Of a stretch of DNA of 64,000 nt, positions 46,838-56,260 are shown piece after piece. Positions within the stretch are counted from its first letter, which is position 1. The number at the start of each line of letters is the position of its first letter. The stretch is taken from positions 62,001-126,000 of the forward strand of contig JAHLKI010000011.1 of NCBI GenBank assembly GCA_025602905.1. Reading direction: 5' to 3'. The position numbers and the translations under genes are program-made. This DNA is from Phlyctochytrium arcticum. Taxonomy: Eukaryota > Chytridiomycota > Chytridiomycetes > Chytridiales > Chytridiaceae. Below the pieces are notes generated by a model. It ran no database searches. It saw only the letters and a program-made list of their open reading frames with translations, and was not told the DNA's origin.

Positions 46838-49610
46838 ATGGTGAGTATTTATTTGGACGACGGCCTGGCGGAGGAAACGTCGATTTGTGGAGGGCGTGGG
46901 AATGCAGCACTTTGAGAATTCGCAAGCAGATGATCATGGCTAACGACATTTCTCGGAACTATAGGTCAACTTCTCCGTTGATGAGGTCCGTGGTCTTATG
47001 GACAAGCGGACTAACATCCGTAACATGTCCGTTATTGCCCACGTCGATCACGGAAAGTCTACTTTGACCGATTCCCTTGTGTCAAAGGCCGGTATCATTG
47101 CCTCTGCCAAGGCCGGAGATGCCCGTTACACCGACACCCGTCAGGACGAGCAGGACCGTGGTATCACCATCAAGTCTACTGCCATCTCTATGTTCTTTGA
47201 AATGTCCCAAGATGACTTGGGTGATGTCAAGCAGACCACCGATGGTAAGTCATTGGGCCAAGACGGCGACAGGCAGGCCGATTCTTACGTGGATCTCATT
47301 TGTTAGGTGCTGGTTTCTTGATCAACTTGATTGACTCGCCTGGTCACGTTGACTTCTCCTCTGAGGTCACTGCTGCCCTCCGTGTCACTGACGGTGCTCT
47401 CGTTGTTGTTGACACCATCGAGGGTGTCTGTGTCCAGACCGAGACTGTGCTTCGTCAGGCTCTTGGTGAGCGTATCAAGCCAGTTGTTGTTATCAACAAG
47501 GTCGACCGTGCTCTTCTTGAGCTCCAGTTGACCAAGGAGGATCTTTACCAGACCTTCTCCCGTACCATCGAGTCCGTTAACGTCGTCATTGCCACCTACC
47601 TTGACAAGCACCTCGGAGATGCCCAGGTTTACCCTGAGAAGGGTACCGTCGCTTTCGGTTCCGGTCTGCACGGATGGGCCTTCACCCTCCGTCAGTTTGC
47701 CCAGCGTTACGCCAAGAAGTTTGGTGTCGACAAGGAGAAGATGATGGCCCGTCTCTGGGGTGAGTCTTACTTCAACCCCAAGACCAAGAAGTGGGGCAAG
47801 TCCAGCACCGACACCGATGGAAAGGCTCTCGAGCGTGGTTTCAACGTCTTTGTCCTCGACCCCATTTTCCGTCTCTTCGACGCCATCATGAACTTCAAGA
47901 AGGACGAGATCCCCAAGTTGTTGGAGAAGCTCGAAATCTCCTTGAAGGCTGACGAGAAGGAACTTGAAGGAAAGGCCCTCTTGAAGACTGTCATGAAGAA
48001 GTTCTTGCCCGCCGGTGATGCTCTACTTGAGATGATTGTTATCCACCTTCCCTCCCCCGTCACTGCCCAACAGTACCGTTACGACACCCTTTACGAAGGA
48101 CCACTGGACGATGAGTGTGCCCTCGGTATCAAGAACTGTGACCCCAAGGGTCCCCTCATGTTGTACGTTTCCAAGATGGTCCCCACTTCCGACAAGGGTC
48201 GTTTCTACGCTTTCGGACGTGTCTTCTCCGGAACCGTCCGTGCTGGTCTCAAGGTCCGCATTCAGGGACCCAACTACGTTCCCGGAAAGAAGGAGGATCT
48301 CTTTGTCAAGTCCGTACAACGTGTCGTCCTGATGATGGGTCGTGCCGTTGAGTCTTTGGAGGACTGCCCCGCTGGTAACATTATTGGTCTTGTTGGTATC
48401 GACCAGTTCTTGCTCAAATCTGGTACCATCACCACTCTCGAGACTGCCCACAACTTGAAGGTCATGAAGTTCTCTGTCTCCCCTGTCGTCCGTGTCGCGG
48501 TTGAGTGTAAGAACGCCAACGATCTCCCCAAGCTTGTTGAAGGTCTTAAACGTCTTTCCAAGTCTGACCCCTGTGTCTTGACCTACACCTCCGAATCTGG
48601 TGAACACATTGTTGCCGGTGCCGGTGAACTCCACTTGGAAATTTGCTTGAAGGATCTTGAGGAGGACCACGCTGGTATCCCCATCAAGGTTGGTGACCCC
48701 GTTGTCCAACTTCGTGAGACTGTTCAGGCCGAGTCTTCCATCACCGCCCTGTCCAAGTCCCCCAACAAGCACAACCGTATCTTCATGAAGGCCACCCCCA
48801 TCGTTGAGGAGCTCGCCCGTGATATCGAGAGCGGCAAAGTTTCCCCCAAGGACGATTTCAAGGCCCGTGCCCGTGTCCTTGCTGAGGAGTACGAATGGGA
48901 TGTCACTGACGCCCGTAAGATTTGGTGTTTCGGTCCCGAAGTCTCTGGTGCCAACTTGTTGGTTGACACCACCAAGGGTGTCCAGTACCTGAACGAAATC
49001 AAAGATTCTTGTATCGCCGCTTTCCAATGGGCTACCAAGGAAGGTTGTATCGCCGAAGAGAACATGCGTGCCATTCGTTTCAACATTCTCGATGTTGTTT
49101 TGCACGCTGACGCCATTCACCGAGGTGGAGGTCAACTTATCCCAACATGTCGTCGTGTGTGCTACGCCGCCATGCTTACCGCCAACCCCGGTATCATGGA
49201 GCCCGTCTTCTTGGTCGAGATCCAGTGTCCCGAGAGCGCCATGGGCGGTATCTACGGTGTCCTCAACAGACGTCGTGGGCACGTCTTTGCTGAGGAGCAA
49301 CGCCCAGGAACCCCATTGTACAACATTAAGGCCTACCTTCCCGTCATGGAGTCCTTTGGTTTCACCGCTGACTTGCGTGCTGGAACTGGTGGTCAGGCTT
49401 TCCCCCAGGCTGTCTTTGATCACTGGCAGATCATGAACGGCTCCCCATTGGAGCCAGGAAAGATGCAGGACATGATCCAGGGCATCCGAAAGCGAAAGGG
49501 TCTTACCCCCGAGGTTCCTCCTCTCGACCGATTCTACGGTATGTTGATTGCAGACGTGATGATGATTGATTCCGATGACTTACTTTTCCCTTTTTACAGA
49601 CAAGTTGTAA
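46838..49610 (+). CDS. EFT2: Translation elongation factor eEF2
   Basis: Four exons: the bare ATG (46838-46840), 46965-47244, 47307-49538 and 49600-49610, which adds only the last residues DKL. The product has 841 residues, one fewer than yeast eEF2. GTPase motifs are AHVDHGKST (G1), a TDTR stretch near the kinase site (GDARYTDTR), DSPGH (G3) and NKVD (G4). The diphthamide loop DAIHRGGGQ is intact. The ATG-only first exon is a common feature of fungal eEF2 genes. It moves tRNA and mRNA through the ribosome after peptide bond formation. The strong codon bias makes long antisense open frames, which are not genes. Confidence 0.97.
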
Positions 49611-50661
49611 GAAGCCTGTTGTGTGTTTTGGGGGGTTTGGGGTGTTTCCTTCTGGATTTTATTTTTTGTTTATCTGCTCACTGTAAAAAAGATCATCATA
49701 TTACCATTATCGTGTGTTGCGTTTCGTCCAGTTGTCCCAAAGCTTTTTTTGCTGATTTAATGTCTGACGGTGCAGACAAATCACCTACAGACTACGACGG
49801 CTCACTGCTGGTAGCCTTACTGAACTTCATACCTCTGTGTTGAGCTGCCATTCTGTATTCACCAAGGAGGCCATTTCCACAAAGAATTTGCAATAAACAC
49901 TGGCGAGATAACAAGTCTGACAACAAGTGCGTGGGAAAATATCCAGATATCTCATCAGCATAACAGCATGGTGGATGTATAGGCCAAGTGTTTCAAGTGA
50001 TCTCCCGGGGGGTTTTTTTTTTCTCAAAGAGTCTTTAGTGAGAGTAAAGAGTATATAGTACTCCCGTTCCGAAAAGGCTGGCTATATTCCCACGGTTTGG
50101 CTTCAATTGACAGAGCAGGGCTATGCTCTCAGCAGCAAGGACGCTTGCGCGAAAAGATGTCTGATGTGCCGTATACTGTACTATTTATTTGTGGCGGGGT
50201 GCGCCATTGTTTCATATAGGAATGGGGTGAGAGAACGCAAAGGCAAGACTCTTTTTTTTTTCCAACGGTCGCAGCACAAGTCCGCCGCGCCCGTATGTAC
50301 TATATACACGATACCCTATGCTTGCCCAAATGCCACAACGTGGGAAAACAAGGTTGCATAGCGTTTGACTCGGGCTTTGTCCCCTGGCGTGTACTTGTAG
50401 ACCCTGCAGCAAAAAGGTAATGATATCGGGGATAGTGTGGGGGTTAATGGGCAGGGACTAAAGTTCTGGGGGGTCAGGGAATAAAGGGAATAGGGGTGTC
50501 TATGTATATATATCTATCTTGCAACATCATGGAAGAATGGGGGAGAAGTGGGGCTATATATATACAGAGAGAGACGTGTGAAAGTGGCAGCGGACGCGTT
50601 CCTTGAAAAACTGGGAGTGCTGCGCAGTCCACTTTTCACACTTGGGGAAAACGGTTTACAC
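49611..50661. other. Intergenic region before the transposon
   Basis: About 1 kb with no gene recognised. It has T- and G-rich runs after the eEF2 stop, probably its 3' untranslated region, and repeated TATATA words near 50,505-50,570. Confidence 0.4.
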
Positions 50662-50670
50662 AGTCCCCCT
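50662..50670. repeat. Left 9-bp target-site duplication of the MULE
   Basis: The nonamer AGTCCCCCT lies directly outside the left inverted repeat and is repeated exactly at 53305-53313 outside the right one. Nine-base duplications are the hallmark of Mutator-like elements. Confidence 0.9.
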
Positions 50671-50740
50671 GGGTGCGTATCGGGCGTAGAAGAACCAGAA
50701 ATCGAACCAGTTGTAATTTGTTCCCAAATTAGTTAAATGA
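50671..50740 (+). repeat. Left terminal inverted repeat of the MULE
   Basis: About 70 bp, starting GGGTGCGTATCGGGCG; the first 28 bases are identical to the right repeat read on the other strand. Later bases agree in blocks such as TTCCCAAA and GTTAAATGA. Confidence 0.9.
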
Positions 50741-50952
50741 TCAAAATTCAGCCTTTGACGCGAAGGTCCGAAGGAATTCAAGTTATTCAACAGACGCAAC
50801 GCGACGTGCTGCAGGAAAAATGGACGCGAGCCCGAGAACGGACGAGAACCACTGTAATAATTGGCAAAACATATACAACCTTGCTACCCGCAATAAGTCT
50901 ATCTGCTGGAAGTAATGATGGCAAAAGATCCCGATGCTATCCTGATTCTAGT

Positions 50953-53005
50953 CTAGTTTTCCTGATGGAAAGTGTAGATAGTGTTGGTGGTTGTAAAGCT
51001 CAAGAGGTCCGCAATAAACTTGTCCAACTTGCCGCAGGCCAGCGGATCTTGATCCTTCACTTGATCTTCTAGACGGAAATAGAAATTCATAATCTCCTCA
51101 CCTGCGGCTTTAACCTTTCTCTTTCTAGAGTCACGGGCAACATCAATCTCGGGCAGTACGACCGGTACAGACACTGTCTCCCTTCCTTCGTAAACCTCGT
51201 ACCCACACTCTTCGAACATAATGGCGTAACTTTCCCATCGCTCGGGTGTCAATATGCGACTGTCGCTGCAACTGTCTGCATGGAACACATGCTTACATGG
51301 TAGCTGATACTGTCGCGCAAACAAGCAGTGACAATCACCCTCCAGTTGAGGGATGGGTTTTCCTTTAGCGATACGCTTCTCCACCGCCATATACTGATCG
51401 ATCAGGAGTCTCTGGATGGGGTACGGAAACTTCCCGATTTCGGGGTAGGCGTTGAGGCGTTTCAAGGTCTTGGTACGAAATACAGTCGTTGTACGGTCGG
51501 CCTCTAGCCAGCGTTGTTTATTGACCTTCACCAGAGCGCGGGCTGCTCGCAAAAGACTGCATCGCTTCGTGCATTTCCCCCGGGCCTTCACCAATCTATG
51601 GTATGACTCGAGGGCATTTGTAGAGGTGATTTGCAGTAGAACAGGCGAGTGGTGCCTTGCGGCCATTGACCAGCTCTCGATATTGGTCGATTTCAACCAG
51701 TACGTGGTGAGATAGGTACTAATCGTTTGGGGTGCGCCGGCAATCGCCTCTTCCACCAATTGACGTGCCCCAAGTCGAGTGGTTTTGTTCATGGCATGAA
51801 ACATCTTTCGGAACGTTGAAGGGTGTGTTGATGTTTTTCTCATCAATGTCCGAATTAAATGCACCTAAGAATCATTCAACAAGTTGAATTCCAAGGTAAC
51901 TCAAAACAGATCACATTACCTTGCAGAACTTCACGTATACCTCCTCTTCTCCAGCCTCCATTCCCCGAAAGGTTTTGTGGATTCCGTTCTTTTCCACATG
52001 CGATTGATCAATCAAAAAGTAGCGTGGTTGCCAGGTGCCGAATCCACCAGCAGATACCATATCGCGCAATGTCTGAAGGCCCCCGTTAACCGCGCAAGCA
52101 TTTTCAACGCTAGTATAAAATTGGCCGGCAGGAATCCAGCTGCCGTGTTTGTCGCGGACCATCACCGTGAAGAGACGCCAATCGTAGATGTTGGTCTTGT
52201 GGGTTGAGTCCAGCTGTACCAGATAGCTACTCGACACCAAAGTCTCGAGGCCACGAGCAGTTGCAAAAGCAAATCCCTCCGGGACATTCCCCTCGTCGGA
52301 TGCAATCAAAAACCGCTTAACTTCATAGCCTGCACCTTGAAGATCTGAGATTGCTTGGGAGACGTCCTCGTCAAGCGATGAAGGGGGCGCAGCTGCAACC
52401 TTACGCGCCTTCCATCGTTTGTTCCAAACGGCTCGAGCCGTGATGCGACTAAGCCCAAGGGCCGCAGCTCTGCAAGGGGAGGTGGACCGCGCAATAATCT
52501 CTGGCAAAGCGTCAGCAATCTGGCAAGGCGCATATGGTTGATTGGCTTCTTTCTGGATGAATTCGTTAGCTTGGGAGCACAGGGTAACGTCATCCACATC
52601 TGATATGTGGTGGCCGGCGGAATGGGTACTGTAATCCGGGTGCATTTGAATAGTAACGGTCCCGTTTGCGGGATTTTTGATCACTAGCAAACGAGCCGCA
52701 CAATCGACACTGTTGAAAACAGACGTGATGCGTCTCTTCTTTGAAGGTTCTCCCTCCTTGTCGGCACGAGGCCCGGACGACTTTCGATGTTTCTTCAATT
52801 TGCATTTGTAGCTAGTGGTTAAAACGCCGTCGGCGCGCTTGTTAGTGCCGTATACGTTCCAAAAGTTGTCGCCCAGCTTCCATTGTTCGTTGAAATCGTG
52901 AAGACGTAAAGTGAAGGGTTGACCTGGATTGAACAAACGCTGGCGTAGTGGCCAAATACTGGAGTCCTCTGCTCTAAGAGCATTCGCGCGGATTTGTGCG
53001 GACAT
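50953..53005 (-). CDS. MULE transposase with SWIM zinc finger
   Basis: Two exons (53005-51920 and 51864-50953; 55-bp intron) give 665 residues. The DDE-type catalytic acids can be placed at Asp in LVQLDSTHKTN, Asp in FLIDQSHVEKNG and Glu in STNALESYH, the order and spacing expected of MULE transposases. A SWIM zinc finger (CHC..LPCKHVFH, pattern CxCxnCxH) follows near residue 550. The N-terminal region with paired Cys/His (CAARLL, MHPDYSTHSAGHH) resembles the DNA-binding part of FAR1/MULE proteins. It cuts and pastes the element through its inverted repeats. It shares its orientation with the right end of the element and is not truncated. Confidence 0.92.
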
Positions 53006-53236
53006 GGTTCTAAAGAGTCGGCAATGTTAAAATAGCGAAGAAGTTGGTAAAGAGCACAGTACATGACAGATATTGAGTAAAACTGATTCTTTGTGAGTGA
53101 GTAGCAAAGTGCAAGGGTGTCTGGGGGTAATACGGGCCCGCGATCTTGAACGTCGAGTATCGCAAAACTCACTCAACGCGACTGGCAAGATCCTGGGCAA
53201 GATCCAAAATCCAAATTTCCAAAACCAAAGTCCGCT

Positions 53237-53304
53237 TCATTTAACGTTTTGGGAAGAAATGAGTTGGATCAAACCACTGGTTCTTCTACGCCCGATACGC
53301 ACCC
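53237..53304 (-). repeat. Right terminal inverted repeat of the MULE
   Basis: About 68 bp; read on the minus strand it starts GGGTGCGTATCGGGCG like the left repeat and ends GTTAAATGA. It lies upstream of the transposase start. Confidence 0.9.
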
Positions 53305-53313
53305 AGTCCCCCT
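53305..53313. repeat. Right 9-bp target-site duplication of the MULE
   Basis: Exact copy of AGTCCCCCT at 50662-50670. Confidence 0.9.
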
Positions 53314-53887
53314 CCCTCTCCAAAGCGAGATGACGGTCACACGTGACCTGTGGCGGATGCGGCCGGTTTGGGCTGGCCAATCGGGAGCCGCGGGTCGGAG
53401 TTTGGGTTTTTGTGCACACCTTGAAAGTGATAGCTGGCACACATTGCACGATGACTGGGAGTGAGACGGAGACTATTATGAGTGCTTGCTGTCAGATCGC
53501 TGTCAATGGGGAAAGGACCAGGCTGTATGTATGCATTAATGAGTTAAAGGGGAGTGGTGGTTGATTGAATGAAGGGAGATGTCAGTAGTGGGATTTGTGG
53601 GTAGTGCACACTTTGCCGCGAGAGAACAGGCACCCGGCTTCGCGCACCCGACTTCGCTGCCCGATCTATCGGAGATCACGGAACACCCGCGACGGAAGGA
53701 CTCAAAGACACCCTCCTATTCCGGAGACTTTATCGCCGGAGTTACCTTCTTTTTTTTCGTTCAACATCACCAGCTTCCATACCTCATAGCTTCATACTTA
53801 AGGTAACCTTCCTTCCACGGTCCCCCCCCCATTACAGACCATCTCTGCTCACTTTCACTTTCTTCATTGACAGTAGTTCTGAGTACA
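53314..53887. other. Intergenic region before the siderophore-type gene
   Basis: About 570 bp between the MULE's right end and the start of the fusion gene. It contains a run of T at about 53,749-53,757 and a C run at 53,821-53,829. Two GATA-type hexamers (TGATAG near 53,429 and CGATAG on the minus strand near 53,667) would suit an iron-responsive GATA repressor but are expected by chance at this length. Confidence 0.4.
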
Positions 53888-56260
53888 ATGCCACAGGAAG
53901 AAGTGCTGGATGTGCTCTGCGTGGGCTTTGGCCCCGCCGGCCTGTCCATTGCCACGGCCATGGCCGACGACAACACTAACCTCAACGCTCGCTTCCTCGA
54001 AAAACAACCCCACTTTCTCTGGCACGGCGGCATGCTCCTCGACGACACTCGCATGCAAATCTCGTTTCTCAAGGACATGGCCACCCTCCGCGACCCCACC
54101 TCCCGCTTTACCTTTCTCTCCTACCTCCATCAGAACGGCCGCCTCACTTCCTTTATGAACATGGGTGCTTGGAACCCCTACCGCGTCGAATACAACGACT
54201 ACCTCCAGTGGGTCGCCGCCCATTTCCAATCCATCACCGACTACAACGATCAAGTCGTCTCGGTCGAGCCCGTCTTTACTTTGGGTAGTACCATCAACCA
54301 ACTCCGAGTCACTTCCGTCAACCCGGGATCAGGCCAGCAAACCGTCCGACTCGCCAAAAACATAGTCATTGCCATTGGCGGTCAACCCGCTTACCCCGAC
54401 TTTGCCCTCAAATGCTTGGGCCCCAAGATGCATCATCCCCAGATTGCCCACACGGCCCACTACACGTACCGCGTCCCCACCATCCTCCCCGAACCTACTA
54501 AAAGATACTCGCTCGCCGTCGTCGGTTCGGGTCAGTCGGCCGTCGAAGTCTTTATGGATCTCCAGTCCCGCTACCCCAACGCTACCGTCTCGCTCATCTT
54601 TCGCGACTCTGCTTTACGACCCTCGGACGCCTCGCCCTTTGTCAACGAAATCTTTGACCCCGACCGCCGCGACCCATTCTACGCTCAATCCCCTCAAGAA
54701 CGCGCCGCCGCTCTCGAACGCGACCGATCCACCAACTACTCGGTCGTCAATGCCAGTCTCATTGAACAAGTCTATGGCATGCTCTACCGCCAAGCCCTGC
54801 CCGGCTCGGAACGCAAACCCCACCACAAAGTCTGCGCCAACCACTCTGTCCGCACCATGACGCTCGACTCCCAAGGCCGCCCCCGCCTCTCCCTCGTCCA
54901 CACATTCGGCGGCCGCTCCGACACGTACGACCAGACGTTTGACGCCGTCTTTCTCGGAACAGGCTATGCCCGCTTTGCCCACCTCGACATGCTCAAACCC
55001 GTCATGCCCTTTCTCCAGCAAGACGACGCCGGGAAATTGGTGATTGGCCGCGACTACCGCGTCCAAACCCGCGACGACAACCAGTGCCGGGCCGGCATCT
55101 ACGTCCAGGGTTGTTGTGAGGATACCCATGGACTCTCTGATACCCTCCTCTCTGTTCTTGGCGTCCGCGGCGGTGAAGTCTTGCAGGCCATTAAGGAAAA
55201 CCTGAGTCTTCAAGCTTCCTCTCCAAGGATCTCGTTGTCGGCAGCACCACCCTTGTCACCACCCCTCAACAAACCCGTCAACCTCTTGGACGACAACGAG
55301 TCTGATCATCAAGCCATGGATCAAGCCCGGTACCCTCTTCAAATGCCTCGCCAACAACAATCTCAACAAGAACCTTCATACCTGGCCTTGGACTCTTCTA
55401 CTTCCTCTTCTATATCCGGCGACTCGATTTCTTTTGGCAGCACCACCAATAGTGAACCGATTCGTGGGCAACAACGTCAACAGCAAGTCTCCTCTTCGCC
55501 AACGATACTGAGCAGGCCACTCTCCCAGATCATCGTCCCAACCTCTCCTGCACCTGTCACCACCTCATCCCCGTCAAGTTCGTCAAGTTCCTCCCCAGCA
55601 GCCTCACCCAAGCAAAAGCAACAACCCAAATCCCTCCCCCCCATCCCTGCCAAACCCTCAGCAGGAGCCCACCTCTTCTCCCGCTTCATCCCGCACCTAG
55701 GCGAAACCTTCTCCCTCCGCGTAGTCGACCCCCAAACCGACATCCCCCTCTTGACCAAATGGCACAACGACCCCCGCATCTCCCACTTCTGGAACGAATC
55801 CGGCCCCGAGTCCCACCAACTCGCCTACATCTCCAAACTCCTCGCCGATCCACATACCATCCCCTGCATTGGCTCATTCGATAACCGTCCATTCGCCTAT
55901 TTCGAAATTTACTGGGCGGCCCATGACACCCTTGGTACACTCTACAAAGCCGACCCTTACGACCGCGGCCTCCATCTTCTCATCGGTGAACCTTCCTTCC
56001 GTGGCGCCGACCGGATCAAGGGATGGATGCCTTCCATCCTATCCTACATGTTTCAAGCTGACCCCCGCACCACCCGACTGGTAGTCGAGCCCCGCATCGA
56101 TAACGGAAAAGTGATTGCGTACCTCTGCAACTGTGGATTCAAGTATTCCGGAACAGTCCAGTTTCCGCACAAGACTGCTGCTTTACTGTTGATGGAACGG
56201 CCATTCTCGATGTTGGCGAGGGAGACGGTGCCGTATGCTAATATTCAGGCCATGCTTTAG
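53888..56260 (+). CDS. Fusion of ornithine/lysine N-monooxygenase (SidA/IucD type) and IucB-type acyltransferase
   Basis: One exon of 790 codons from the ATG at 53,888. The N-terminal 430 residues are an N-hydroxylating monooxygenase: FAD site GFGPAGLS (about 13-20), MQISFLKDMATLRDP, NADPH site VGSGQSAVEV (about 210-219), TNYSVVNASLIEQVYGMLY and FLGTGYARF. After about 150 disordered residues rich in Ser, Gln and Pro comes a GNAT domain of the IucB type (about 600-765): SLRVVDP, KWHNDPRISHFWNESG, RLVVEPRIDN, GF at the end. The two steps, N-hydroxylation of an amino acid side chain and acylation of the hydroxylamine, form a hydroxamate, the iron-binding unit of siderophores. Substrate (ornithine or lysine) cannot be told. 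Base and codon use is far richer in C than in neighbours, and there are no introns: possible horizontal transfer. Confidence 0.9.
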   Translation: MPQEEVLDVLCVGFGPAGLSIATAMADDNTNLNARFLEKQPHFLWHGGMLLDDTRMQISFLKDMATLRDPTSRFTFLSYLHQNGRLTSFMNMGAWNPYRVEYNDYLQWVAAHFQSITDYNDQVVSVEPVFTLGSTINQLRVTSVNPGSGQQTVRLAKNIVIAIGGQPAYPDFALKCLGPKMHHPQIAHTAHYTYRVPTILPEPTKRYSLAVVGSGQSAVEVFMDLQSRYPNATVSLIFRDSALRPSDASPFVNEIFDPDRRDPFYAQSPQERAAALERDRSTNYSVVNASLIEQVYGMLYRQALPGSERKPHHKVCANHSVRTMTLDSQGRPRLSLVHTFGGRSDTYDQTFDAVFLGTGYARFAHLDMLKPVMPFLQQDDAGKLVIGRDYRVQTRDDNQCRAGIYVQGCCEDTHGLSDTLLSVLGVRGGEVLQAIKENLSLQASSPRISLSAAPPLSPPLNKPVNLLDDNESDHQAMDQARYPLQMPRQQQSQQEPSYLALDSSTSSSISGDSISFGSTTNSEPIRGQQRQQQVSSSPTILSRPLSQIIVPTSPAPVTTSSPSSSSSSSPAASPKQKQQPKSLPPIPAKPSAGAHLFSRFIPHLGETFSLRVVDPQTDIPLLTKWHNDPRISHFWNESGPESHQLAYISKLLADPHTIPCIGSFDNRPFAYFEIYWAAHDTLGTLYKADPYDRGLHLLIGEPSFRGADRIKGWMPSILSYMFQADPRTTRLVVEPRIDNGKVIAYLCNCGFKYSGTVQFPHKTAALLLMERPFSMLARETVPYANIQAML

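Larger units (their letters stand above)
50671..53304 (-). mobile_element. Complete Mutator-like DNA transposon (MULE), 2,634 bp
   Basis: The element is bounded by inverted repeats that begin GGGTGCGTATCGGGCG and match perfectly for 28 bases, then imperfectly to about 70 bases, ending in a shared GTTAAATGA. Both ends are flanked by the same 9-bp target duplication AGTCCCCCT. Inside is one two-exon gene for a MULE transposase with no stop or frameshift. Perfect flanks and an open gene point to a recent insertion that may still be active. Confidence 0.93.

Noticed and set aside
48023..49423. 466-codon open frame on the strand opposite eEF2
   Set aside because: It mirrors the strong codon bias of eEF2; its sequence is a Thr/Gly/Val/Asp-rich shadow with no domain.
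53424..53672. GATA-type hexamers before the siderophore-type gene as an iron-control site
   Set aside because: Two such hexamers in 570 bp are expected by chance, and the longer siderophore-regulator consensus is absent.
54614..55213. 199-codon antisense frame inside the monooxygenase fusion gene
   Set aside because: The same effect of C-ending codons; no family features.
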